Of a stretch of DNA of 6,595 bases, positions 1 to 6,113 are shown piece by piece. Every line of letters starts with the position of its first letter. Within the stretch, counting starts at the first letter, position 1. The stretch lies in assembly GCA_013140405.1 (NCBI GenBank), contig JABFSV010000365.1:1-6595 (forward strand). The letters are read 5' to 3'. A program made the translations under genes and the position numbers. Under the pieces are notes generated by a model. That model saw only the letters and a list, made by a program, of their open reading frames with translations, ran no database searches and was not told the origin of the DNA. The DNA is from Methyloglobulus sp. (GTDB lineage Bacteria; Pseudomonadota; Gammaproteobacteria; Methylococcales; Methylomonadaceae).

Positions 1-57
1 CTCATCAGTCAAATCACAGGCTTAACCCACTACCGAATTACTGAACAGCAGCAATAA
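1..57 (+). CDS. Possible C-terminal end of an upstream gene (partial)
   Basis: Frame 1 is open from the window edge to a TAA at 55-57 and would encode an 18-residue tail ending in ITEQQQ. The Gln-rich polar ending is compatible with a real protein terminus, and a same-strand gene follows 47 bases later. Eighteen open codons can easily occur by chance and I do not recognise the peptide. No terminator is visible between this stop and the gene at 105, so if real it might be co-transcribed with it. Confidence 0.3.
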   Translation, partial: LISQITGLTHYRITEQQQ

Positions 58-104
58 ACACCTTACATCTGTACCCAACATCCACTGTCAATAGGGAGAA
101 AACC

Positions 105-419
105 ATGCTCAAACAAACATTTAAATCTTTAATTTTCATTATTTTGCTCAGCATTACCGCGAGCATTCAAGTTTCCGCAAACAACTTATCGAATCTTATA
201 ACGCCCAAGTTACTTACTGAAATTAGCAACGGAAACAACTTTACCTTCTCCCAAACAAATACAATTTCAGTAAAAAGTGGGGGAAAGTATGATGAGACTA
301 AAGACCCAGCCTTACGTAGCGGCACGGAAAACTGGGAAGAACCGCAAGGCAGTTTTTTCGCCATACCTGCCGCCGTGGTAGGAATCATCCTCATCTTCCT
401 GTTTTTTTATCGGGATTAG
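105..419 (+). CDS. Small exported protein with C-terminal membrane segment, unknown function
   Basis: Encodes 104 residues that I do not recognise as any family. The start is well supported: ATG at 105 follows an AGGGAG Shine-Dalgarno (93-98) with 6-base spacing. Residues 1-25 look like a Sec signal peptide: Lys3 and Lys7, a hydrophobic core at 8-19, and a V-S-A site predicting cleavage after Ala25. Residues 26-80 are polar and Asn/Thr/Ser-rich, with a more charged stretch (KYDETKDPALRSGTENWEEP) at 61-80. Residues 83-102 form a second hydrophobic segment, followed only by Arg-Asp. The likely topology is a small periplasmic domain held by a C-terminal anchor, with the very short tail in the cytoplasm. 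The membrane-plus-short-tail ending resembles sorting-signal layouts in outline, but I see no PEP, LPXTG or Gly-Gly motif. The Hsp20 gene downstream appears to have its own promoter, so no functional link is implied. Confidence 0.75.
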   Translation: MLKQTFKSLIFIILLSITASIQVSANNLSNLITPKLLTEISNGNNFTFSQTNTISVKSGGKYDETKDPALRSGTENWEEPQGSFFAIPAAVVGIILIFLFFYRD

Positions 420-470
420 TTGGGCTTTACGTCCAGTGATGAACAATACATTGGATGTAAACTTTCAGCC

Positions 471-498
471 CTTGAAAAAATAAAAGCCATCCCAATAT
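471..498 (+). promoter_or_regulatory. Predicted sigma-32 (RpoH) heat-shock promoter of hsp20
   Basis: CTTGAAA at 471-477 matches the sigma-32 -35 consensus exactly. After a 13-base spacer, CCCAATAT at 491-498 matches the extended -10 CCCCATNT at all but one specified position. The spacer lies in the usual range of about 11-16. Transcription would begin near 504-506, giving a leader of about 60 bases before the hsp20 ATG. A housekeeping reading (TTGAAA, 16 bases, AATATT) is also possible but fits less well. The heat-shock gene downstream makes the sigma-32 reading the more likely one. Confidence 0.72.
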
Positions 499-506
499 TT
501 GTTTGC

Positions 507-519
507 AACGACAGTCGTT
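507..519 (+). promoter_or_regulatory. Small 5' leader hairpin of hsp20 mRNA
   Basis: AACGA (507-511) pairs with TCGTT (515-519) around a CAG loop, a perfect 5-base-pair stem. It would sit within a few bases of the predicted transcription start. A second, upstream hairpin is common in thermometer-type leaders and may protect the 5' end, but a stem this short could also be chance. Confidence 0.35.
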
Positions 520-533
520 ACTTGTATCAATTA

Positions 534-558
534 TTTTTTGGATACCCCATCCAAGGAG
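534..558 (+). promoter_or_regulatory. Candidate fourU-type RNA thermometer masking the hsp20 ribosome-binding site
   Basis: The T-run at 534-539 followed by GGAT (540-543) can pair with ATCCAAGGAG (549-558) around a five-base ACCCC loop. All ten pairs form without a bulge: T534-G558, T535-A557, T536-G556, T537-G555, T538-A554, T539-A553, G540-C552, G541-C551, A542-T550 and T543-A549. The entire Shine-Dalgarno (AAGGAG, 553-558) is therefore buried opposite uridines, with three weak G-U pairs in its lower part. Known fourU thermometers hide the Shine-Dalgarno opposite four uridines in this way and melt on warming. The Shine-Dalgarno ends 6 bases before the ATG. The pairing is read directly; temperature-responsive behaviour is inference. 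Confidence 0.68.
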
Positions 559-564
559 ACTTTT

Positions 565-1002
565 ATGGCACTTACACGTTACGAACCTTTTAATGTTTTG
601 ACCCAGTTGCAACGCGAACTTGACCACTTTCGAGGTGAAAGTGACGATGGCGGTGGTCGAATTGCCACCGCAGAGTGGGCACCGGCTGTGGATATCAAGG
701 AAGAAGAAAACCGTTTTGTGATTCATGCCGATATTCCTGGCGTAAACCCAGAAGATATCGACATCAGCATGGAAAAAGGTGTTTTGACGATTAAAGGCGA
801 AAAAAACACTGAAGCCAAAACGGAAAAAGACAACTATAAGCGGGTTGAACGTATTTATGGATCATTCTACCGCCGCTTTAGTTTGCCCGATACGGCAGAT
901 AACGATGCGATCAGCGCAAAATCCAGAAATGGTGTGCTGGATATTGTGATTCCTAAACGGGAAGCTGTGAAACCTAAAAAAATCAGCGTATTGTCAGAAT
1001 AA
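565..1002 (+). CDS. hsp20: Small heat-shock protein, Hsp20/alpha-crystallin family
   Basis: A 145-residue cytoplasmic holdase chaperone that binds unfolding proteins without ATP and passes them to DnaK or ClpB. An N-terminal arm (1-37) precedes the alpha-crystallin domain, from about Trp38 to Pro130. The domain contains the family hallmark A-x-x-x-N-G-V-L at 118-125 (AKSRNGVL). The C-terminal tail carries an I-X-V motif, Ile140-Ser141-Val142, which in this family docks into a neighbouring subunit during oligomer assembly. Length is typical for the family. I start at ATG 565 because AAGGAG lies 6 bases upstream and the protein then begins MALTRYEPF like relatives. The open frame extends 22 codons further to 499, but that stretch crosses the predicted leader and looks non-coding. 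Regulation appears two-layered, with a sigma-32 promoter and a masking hairpin, and the gene ends in a strong terminator. It seems monocistronic. Confidence 0.96.
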   Translation: MALTRYEPFNVLTQLQRELDHFRGESDDGGGRIATAEWAPAVDIKEEENRFVIHADIPGVNPEDIDISMEKGVLTIKGEKNTEAKTEKDNYKRVERIYGSFYRRFSLPDTADNDAISAKSRNGVLDIVIPKREAVKPKKISVLSE

Positions 1003-1032
1003 TTGGCTGATAGTTTGTGATAAATCCACAAC

Positions 1033-1056
1033 ACGGCATCTTCGGATGCCGTTTTT
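1033..1056 (+). terminator. Intrinsic terminator after hsp20
   Basis: ACGGCATC (1033-1040) and GATGCCGT (1045-1052) form a perfect eight-pair stem capped by a TTCG tetraloop, one of the most stable loops known. A T-run (1052-1056) follows, with further Ts after a single G. It starts 30 bases past the hsp20 stop. The convergent dinB gene ends at 1080, so the same stem could also slow transcripts from the minus strand, but on that side the tract after it (GTTGTGG) is poor in T. Confidence 0.93.
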
Positions 1057-1079
1057 GTTTGCTGTAAATGCCGACTAAG

Positions 1080-2171
1080 TTAGAGCCAAGTGTTTTCGAA
1101 TAGGTCAGCTTGAACGAGCTGAGATTGTTTCTGGGTGTCATCAAATGACGATAAGGTAATTCCTAGTAACCGGACATCACGCTTACCCACGTCAGTATTA
1201 TTGAGCAACACATCAAGCAAGCCTGTTATATTGGCAGTGTCGGTGATCGTTTGCTGCAAGGTACGGCTACGAGTGATTTGTACGAAATCATGATATTTGA
1301 TTTTCACGGTTATGGTGTGCGCCGATAGTTGTTTTTCCGTTACCTTGGTCAAGGCCTTAGCAAAGAGTTGTTGCAGATGATCGCGTACAACTTCAGTATT
1401 GCTGATGTCCTGCTGAAAGGTCGTTTCTACACCGACTGACTGGCTTTTCCTGTAGCTAACCACAGGCCGGTTATCTACCCCCCTGGCAATGTTGTAGTAA
1501 TACAAACCGGACTTGCCAAAATGTTGCTGCAAATCTTCCAAGGATAGCCCCTTTAAATCGTTGCCGTTATGGATTCCTAAGGCTTGCATTTTAAGCGCGG
1601 TGGCCTTGCCAACACCGTGAAACTTATGGATTGGAAGTTGCCCGATAAATTCAACGCCTTGTTGTGGCGTAATAAGATATAAGCCATCGGGCTTGTTTAG
1701 GTCGGATGCAATTTTAGCAAGGAATTTGTTATAAGAAATACCTGCCGATGCGGTCAGTTGGGTTTGTTGCTTTATCCTTGCTTTGATCGCCTTGGCGATT
1801 AGTGTCGCTGAACCGTCGTTATTATCGGAATTGGTGACATCCAGATACGCCTCATCCAATGAAAGCGGCTCAACCAGGTCGGTATAATCGAAAAAAATCT
1901 GCCTGATAGCTTGGGATGCTTCCCGATACGCATCAAAACGGGGCTTTACAAAAATGGCTTGTGGACACAGACGATAAGCGCGGCTGGTTGGCATGGCGGA
2001 ATGGATGCCGAATGGCCTTGCTTCATAACTGCACGTAGCGACTACGCCACGCGAGAACGGGTTGCCGCCTACGATAAGGGGCTTATTGCGGTATTCGGGG
2101 AAATCGCGCTGCTCCACCGCCGCAAAAAAAGCATCCATATCTATATGAATGATTTTGCGGACGGTGGACAT
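1080..2171 (-). CDS. dinB: DNA polymerase IV, Y-family translesion polymerase
   Basis: A 363-residue error-prone polymerase that extends DNA past bulky or alkylated template bases. The catalytic metal ligands are visible: Asp11 in HIDMDAFF, and Asp106-Glu107 in the S-L-D-E motif. Phe16 lies at the steric-gate position that excludes ribonucleotides. The palm and fingers occupy roughly 1-165 and the thumb with helix-hairpin-helix signals 166-235 (for example HKFHGVGKATALKMQALG). The little-finger domain covers about 240-345. Gln354-Ala-Asp-Leu-Phe358 near the C-terminus fits the consensus for binding the sliding clamp. ATG 2171 lies six bases after the DUF4389 stop and has no good Shine-Dalgarno, suggesting translational coupling to that gene. 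No LexA-type CTGT-N8-ACAG box is visible in the non-coding gap before DUF2333, so SOS control is not evident. It is the last gene of its cluster. Confidence 0.97.
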   Translation of the reverse strand: MSTVRKIIHIDMDAFFAAVEQRDFPEYRNKPLIVGGNPFSRGVVATCSYEARPFGIHSAMPTSRAYRLCPQAIFVKPRFDAYREASQAIRQIFFDYTDLVEPLSLDEAYLDVTNSDNNDGSATLIAKAIKARIKQQTQLTASAGISYNKFLAKIASDLNKPDGLYLITPQQGVEFIGQLPIHKFHGVGKATALKMQALGIHNGNDLKGLSLEDLQQHFGKSGLYYYNIARGVDNRPVVSYRKSQSVGVETTFQQDISNTEVVRDHLQQLFAKALTKVTEKQLSAHTITVKIKYHDFVQITRSRTLQQTITDTANITGLLDVLLNNTDVGKRDVRLLGITLSSFDDTQKQSQLVQADLFENTWL

Positions 2172-2177
2172 GGAGGG

Positions 2178-2495
2178 CTATTTTTTCTGGCGTTTCTTGG
2201 GTTCTGGCAGGTTCAGTTCTTCAGTCATTTCCCATTCTGCAAACGGATAGGGTAATACGTCGGAATTGAACGTCAGAAAAGTAATGATGTGATAGGTGTA
2301 CAAGGACAGGTTGCGTCCAAATTTCAACACATTTTCATTTGGACTACCAGTAAACAGCACGGAAGCTATCTGCAACAGGATCACAGCCCATATCAACATC
2401 CTGACCAAGCCACCGATGGCGGCAAAGATCAGCATAAAGAATATGCGCTTCCAAGTACTAATTTTTTTCAGGTTCTCTTCGATTTGCTCATCCAC
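2178..2495 (-). CDS. DUF4389 family membrane protein
   Basis: A 105-residue protein of unknown function that I recognise as DUF4389-like. It has a short charged N-terminus (1-17) and a long hydrophobic stretch at about 19-48, interrupted by Arg32. That stretch could be one long segment or a helical hairpin. A conserved-looking block follows at 61-88 (Leu/Tyr-rich, then FLTFNSD, then LPYPFAEW), and the tail is basic (PKKRQKK). The start is GTG at 2495. An AGAGGA Shine-Dalgarno at 2504-2509, inside the last codons of the DUF2333 gene, sits 8 bases upstream, and the DUF2333 stop is only 5 bases away. Expression is therefore probably coupled to DUF2333, and dinB follows 6 bases later. The shared layout suggests the two membrane proteins work at the same place, but that is inference. 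Confidence 0.86.
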   Translation of the reverse strand: MDEQIEENLKKISTWKRIFFMLIFAAIGGLVRMLIWAVILLQIASVLFTGSPNENVLKFGRNLSLYTYHIITFLTFNSDVLPYPFAEWEMTEELNLPEPKKRQKK

Positions 2496-2500
2496 AAGTT

Positions 2501-3529
2501 TTATCCTCTATTCATGATGTCACGTAAATCTAACGCTGCTGCATTTGCACGAGCGATATAAGTCGCCATGGTTAATGAGTAATTGGCTGTTACCCCGTAA
2601 CCGCTGCCATTCAAAATCATGGGGCTGAGTACGGGTGACAAAGCGTTTTCCAAGGCTTTAATCATAATGTCTACGGTGTTCATTGCCCGTTTGTCTAACA
2701 AAATATCGTGAAAATCGTATTTGATCGCCCTGAGTATATGCAATAGCGCCCAACTTGACCCACGCGCCTCATAGAAAACATCGTCAATCAGTAACCAAGG
2801 GGTTTCCGTCATTGGTGCCACCTTGGCATTCCTAACCTCAACATTAGGTTCTATGACAGCCATGCCAGGTATCAGTGTTGCACCTGCTGTACTGGCACTT
2901 AACCGTGTAGATAGATTACCTAAGCGCTTGATAACGACTTCGGTGTATTGCCAGAGATTGTCTGCACGGGAGTAAAACTGCGCGCGCTTGACATTGCCGC
3001 CATATTTTTGGAGACGAGTCATATATTTATGGAGCGCGTCAATTCCTTTTTGATACTCTGCTTCGGTAGAAGGCAAAGCCCAGGAATCATTTTCATAATA
3101 AAAATAAGGCTCAGCTATTTTTAAATCAGGATCTTCATCAGACTGCGACTGGTCACGGGTGAAGTGATTTCTTAACGCTGTTGTCGCATCGCGCAACATG
3201 ACCAAAGCACCGTATTCAAAGGCGGATATGTTATCCAGAAATACCCCAGGCGGTGCCACGTCGTTGGTAATGTAGCCGCCAGACTTATGCAGCAAGACTT
3301 CAGCAATATGGGCAAGCGTATTGGTGTAGGTATAGCCTAATGGAATGTCAGTGGTTTTAGTTATCTTAGCCCGTTCCATGGCTTCGTCCTGGATGCTGAA
3401 CTGCTTGGGTTCACTTCCCCACCACGCACCAAGAAAGAGCAATACCAATAACGAGATCAGTACAACAACGCCAAAACCCCAAAGTATACCCCTAGACTTT
3501 ACATCTTCAAATGAATCGCTTGATGCCAT
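2501..3529 (-). CDS. DUF2333 family single-pass membrane protein
   Basis: A 342-residue protein of unknown function that I recognise as DUF2333. A short cytoplasmic N-terminus is followed by one strong transmembrane segment (about 15-36, ending in AWWG). There is no signal-peptidase site, so it is probably an inner-membrane protein with a large periplasmic domain. The soluble part is mostly helical, with a linker rich in Asp, Gln and Ser around 126-135. Distinctive blocks include YFYYENDSWALPS (142-154), the aromatic stretch FYSRADNLWQY (185-195), and a conserved-looking PWLLIDDVFYEARGSSWALLH (244-264). ATG 3529 is preceded by AGGAAA with reasonable spacing. The 72-base gap to xerC holds no convincing promoter or terminator, so it may be an extension of the dapF operon or have a weak promoter of its own. 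Confidence 0.88.
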   Translation of the reverse strand: MASSDSFEDVKSRGILWGFGVVVLISLLVLLFLGAWWGSEPKQFSIQDEAMERAKITKTTDIPLGYTYTNTLAHIAEVLLHKSGGYITNDVAPPGVFLDNISAFEYGALVMLRDATTALRNHFTRDQSQSDEDPDLKIAEPYFYYENDSWALPSTEAEYQKGIDALHKYMTRLQKYGGNVKRAQFYSRADNLWQYTEVVIKRLGNLSTRLSASTAGATLIPGMAVIEPNVEVRNAKVAPMTETPWLLIDDVFYEARGSSWALLHILRAIKYDFHDILLDKRAMNTVDIMIKALENALSPVLSPMILNGSGYGVTANYSLTMATYIARANAAALDLRDIMNRG

Positions 3530-3601
3530 TTAAGGTTTCCTGTGAACGTGTTGATTGCGGTAAAAAAGATTGAATGATGCTTGAATATCAGCAATATATT
3601 A

Positions 3602-4543
3602 TCAGATTTTTGAGGGTTTTGCTTGACCTGCATCGTTATCGGGCTTTTTTTTAGCCCGTGGATGCGCCTTATCGTATATTTCTGCCAGATGCTGAAAGTC
3701 AAGGTGGGTGTAAATTTGTGTGGTGCTGATATTGCTGTGGCCCAGCAATTCCTGGACTGCCCGTAAATCCTGGCTGGATTCCAATAAATGGCTGGCGAAG
3801 GAATGCCGTAACATGTGCGGATGGATATGTTCTTGTATCCCTTTTTTTTTGCACCAAAGCGACAATCTTAGCTCAATGCTTCTTTGGCCTAAACGCCGCC
3901 CTTTAGTCGTCACAAATAGCGCCGAATCGCCAATGGCACTCATTTTTGCGCGTTCCTGCAACCAATTGTTTATCGCCGTAACTGCCTTGCCTCCTATGGG
4001 CAATATCCGTGACTTGCCACCCTTTCCTGATCGCACGAGCAACGAACGGTCGGACAAATCAAGATCGGCCATATCCAATGAACTCAACTCGCTCAACCTA
4101 AGCCCTGAGGAATAAAACAATTCAAACATGGCTAGATCGCGTATTTCCAATGACGAACTCGCCCCTGCTTCCAACAGGCCGTTGACCTGATCGACATCCA
4201 GGGTTTTCGGTAACTTTCTCGCCTGTTTAGGCGCTTTGACATACTGCGCTGGATTAATCTCCACTAAGCTATTTTTGAGAAGGAACGTATAAAAACTACG
4301 GATAGCAGACAGCTCACGTTGCAGGCTTTTGCTGCCAATGCCCTTGCGATGCCTGGCGGCGATGTGGGCGCGAACATCGGCCTGCTTGAGGTCAGTCCAG
4401 CCAAATATCAACTTTTCCTTGCAATAACTTGATAAGCGTTCCAAATCACGCTGATAATTGCTTACGGTATGGACAGAGGCGCGTTTTTCAAATTTAAGCT
4501 GATTTAAAAAGTTAGCCAGCATTTCCTCAGCAGCAGGAGACAT
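3602..4543 (-). CDS. xerC: Tyrosine recombinase XerC
   Basis: A 313-residue site-specific recombinase which, with XerD, resolves chromosome dimers at the dif site during division. The N-terminal core-binding domain spans about 5-95 and the catalytic domain about 112-290. All catalytic residues are present: Arg149 (SGLRLSEL), Lys174 (SGKGGKSR), His243 and Arg246 (HPHMLRHSF), His269 (LLGHSN) and the nucleophile Tyr278 (QIYTH). The DKAHPRAK ending (291-298) favours XerC over XerD, as does its place directly behind dapF and DUF484. The start ATG overlaps the DUF484 stop (TAATG), with GGAAGG just upstream. Relative to the roughly 298-residue E. coli protein there is a Lys/Pro-rich tail of about 15 residues. 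The gene contains a run of nine A at 3842-3850 (codons for Lys232-234) and a run of eight A at 3645-3652 (Lys298-300). Confidence 0.95.
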   Translation of the reverse strand: MSPAAEEMLANFLNQLKFEKRASVHTVSNYQRDLERLSSYCKEKLIFGWTDLKQADVRAHIAARHRKGIGSKSLQRELSAIRSFYTFLLKNSLVEINPAQYVKAPKQARKLPKTLDVDQVNGLLEAGASSSLEIRDLAMFELFYSSGLRLSELSSLDMADLDLSDRSLLVRSGKGGKSRILPIGGKAVTAINNWLQERAKMSAIGDSALFVTTKGRRLGQRSIELRLSLWCKKKGIQEHIHPHMLRHSFASHLLESSQDLRAVQELLGHSNISTTQIYTHLDFQHLAEIYDKAHPRAKKKPDNDAGQAKPSKI

Positions 4544-5229
4544 TATTTGCCTTCCAACAATGCAATCAGCCGCGTACCGACAATCTCGCTCATCTGAGTC
4601 AAAAACAGGCTACCCATACTGTAATGGAAACGCCCGTCTTCACGGCTACCAACCGCCAGAAAACCCTCCAACTCAGTAAACATCATCGGCATAATGGCGT
4701 ACGATTGCACCTCAAGAGACGAATCACCAAACAGGATTTTGGCCTGGGTCAAAGTGGGCCGACCACACGTGGGCTGATTACTGGACAGTTCTTTGCTGAA
4801 TGCTTTGATCTCTTCGCTATCCGGCTCGATATAGAGATTGGAAACCGTCGCATCAGAGATGTGTTTGATAACACGAATGGCAACGAAATCAGTCAGGAAA
4901 TACTCGGAAAGCACTGTTTCGAGATTCGCTACCGCTTCTTCAATAGTCTTCGCATCCAACAAAGCCAAAGTAAGTTTGTGCATACGCACATAAGACGTGT
5001 CATTTTCCCTGGCTATTTCTATCAGCTCTGTTAGCTGGCTTTCCAGTTCCTGATGCCTACTCCTGAACAACTCCAATTGCTTGGAAATAAGCGATACGGC
5101 ATTGCCGCTGGGGTGAGGAATCCGCATCTGTTCAAGCAGGTGCAGATGCTCGTTGAAAAATTCGGGATGTTCACGCAGATATTGTTCGACTTGTGTCGAA
5201 GTCAGGTTCAATGTTTTTTGTCCGGTCAT
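4543..5229 (-). CDS. DUF484 family protein (GAF-like)
   Basis: A 228-residue cytoplasmic protein of the DUF484 family. Its function is unknown, although it is persistently encoded between dapF and xerC in gammaproteobacteria. The diagnostic N-terminal part (about 13-56) includes [15 protein letters not shown], the IPHPSG element at 37-42 and the ISKQLELFR helix. It leads into a probable coiled coil at about 45-75. The remainder (about 80-225) fits a GAF-like fold, a type of domain that often senses small ligands or mediates dimer contacts. No enzymatic motif is visible. The start ATG overlaps the dapF stop (ATGA, 4-base overlap) and the stop overlaps the xerC start by one base, so all three are likely translated in concert. 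Confidence 0.93.
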   Translation of the reverse strand: MTGQKTLNLTSTQVEQYLREHPEFFNEHLHLLEQMRIPHPSGNAVSLISKQLELFRSRHQELESQLTELIEIARENDTSYVRMHKLTLALLDAKTIEEAVANLETVLSEYFLTDFVAIRVIKHISDATVSNLYIEPDSEEIKAFSKELSSNQPTCGRPTLTQAKILFGDSSLEVQSYAIMPMMFTELEGFLAVGSREDGRFHYSMGSLFLTQMSEIVGTRLIALLEGK

Positions 5230-6071
5230 AGCGCTATGTTTCCGTCGAGCTTAATTTTTCCATCAAAAACAGTCGTTGCAGGCCCTGTCATAAATACCGG
5301 CTGACCACGACCTGCCCAGCTAATTGTTAGTTGCCCACCGGGTAGATCGACAGTGACATCGTTATCCAGTAAGTTTTGCCCAATACCGACGACCACGGCG
5401 GCACAAGCACCACTGCCACAAGCCAGGGTTTCTGCCGCACCACGCTCATAAACGCGGAGATTGATATGCTCGCGGCTAACCACCTGCATAAAACCAATAT
5501 TGGCCCGTTCAGGGAATAGTGCGTGGCTTTCCAGTAACTTTCCTAAGTCCGCAACTGGAGCAATTGTGACATCATCCACTTGGATTACTGCATGGGGATT
5601 GCCCATAGACACCGCGCCGAACTCTGTCAGCGTGCCGTCAATTTCCACAGGATACGTTTGCGCTTCCTGTGCGGCAAGCAAAGGAATCTCAGTTGGTGCA
5701 TGTCTGGGTATGCCCATGTTGACCGTCACCAAATCATTCTCAGTTAACGTAAGCACGAGTTGGCCTGAATCCGTATCAACGGTAATCGTATCGCCCGTAA
5801 ACAAGTTTTTTTCACTCACAAACCGTGCAAAACAACGCGCACCATTACCGCATTGCGCGACTTCGCTGCCGTCAGCATTAAAAATGCGGTATTTGAAGTC
5901 GGCGTTATCATTTACTGGCTTTTCAACCAGCAGCAGTTGATCGAAACCGATTCCGAAATGGCGGTCAGCCATGAAACGGATTTGTTCCGGCGATAAGTTG
6001 ACAGTTTGGTTAATCGCGTCGATGACGACGAAATCATTGCCCAAGCCGTGCATTTTGGTGAAGTTAAGCAT
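5226..6071 (-). CDS. dapF: Diaminopimelate epimerase
   Basis: Converts LL-diaminopimelate to the meso form, which feeds lysine synthesis and peptidoglycan cross-linking, in the cytoplasm. It is a cofactor-free racemase using two cysteines as base and acid. Both are present: Cys74 in AQCGNGARC and Cys218 in ACGSGACAA (numbered from my start). Other family blocks include the N-terminal [41 protein letters not shown] and [13 protein letters not shown] start at ATG 6071, giving 281 residues and [14 protein letters not shown], which aligns with the E. coli N-terminus. A TTG at 6089 would add six residues. Neither start has a good Shine-Dalgarno. A TATACT at 6091-6096 on the minus strand could be a -10 element giving a very short leader, but no matching -35 is clear. 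The lysA gene often found just upstream is absent here; a PIN-domain pair occupies that place. Confidence 0.97.
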   Translation of the reverse strand: MLNFTKMHGLGNDFVVIDAINQTVNLSPEQIRFMADRHFGIGFDQLLLVEKPVNDNADFKYRIFNADGSEVAQCGNGARCFARFVSEKNLFTGDTITVDTDSGQLVLTLTENDLVTVNMGIPRHAPTEIPLLAAQEAQTYPVEIDGTLTEFGAVSMGNPHAVIQVDDVTIAPVADLGKLLESHALFPERANIGFMQVVSREHINLRVYERGAAETLACGSGACAAVVVGIGQNLLDNDVTVDLPGGQLTISWAGRGQPVFMTGPATTVFDGKIKLDGNIAL

Positions 6072-6113
6072 TAAGTAATTGACAATCAAGAGTATAAGGT
6101 AAGCCCAGCTTTA

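Noticed and set aside
499..564. N-terminal extension of Hsp20 starting at ATG 499
   Set aside because: It overlaps the predicted -10/start region and the leader hairpins, has no Shine-Dalgarno, and the encoded 22 residues do not look like the family N-terminus. ATG 565 has AAGGAG at the right distance.
1911..2255. Plus-strand frame of 114 codons opposite dinB
   Set aside because: It lies entirely antisense to dinB and DUF4389, lacks a ribosome-binding site and resembles no protein. The same applies to the other long frames opposite DUF2333, xerC, DUF484 and dapF.
3530..3601. Promoter or LexA box in the xerC-DUF2333 gap
   Set aside because: AT-rich, but no hexamer pair with sensible spacing and no CTGT-N8-ACAG pattern could be found.
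3641..3658. GGGCT/AGCCC hairpin as an intrinsic terminator at the end of xerC
   Set aside because: The Ts/As are in the loop, not after the stem, and it lies inside the coding sequence on the minus strand, so it does not have terminator form.
3499..3702. 67-codon minus-strand frame overlapping the xerC end and the DUF2333 start
   Set aside because: It is the alternate frame of xerC running through the gap; no Shine-Dalgarno or recognisable protein features.
6072..6089. TTG start for dapF at 6089
   Set aside because: It adds six residues not seen in the E. coli protein, has no Shine-Dalgarno, and may lie upstream of the transcription start. The ATG at 6071 aligns with the usual N-terminus.
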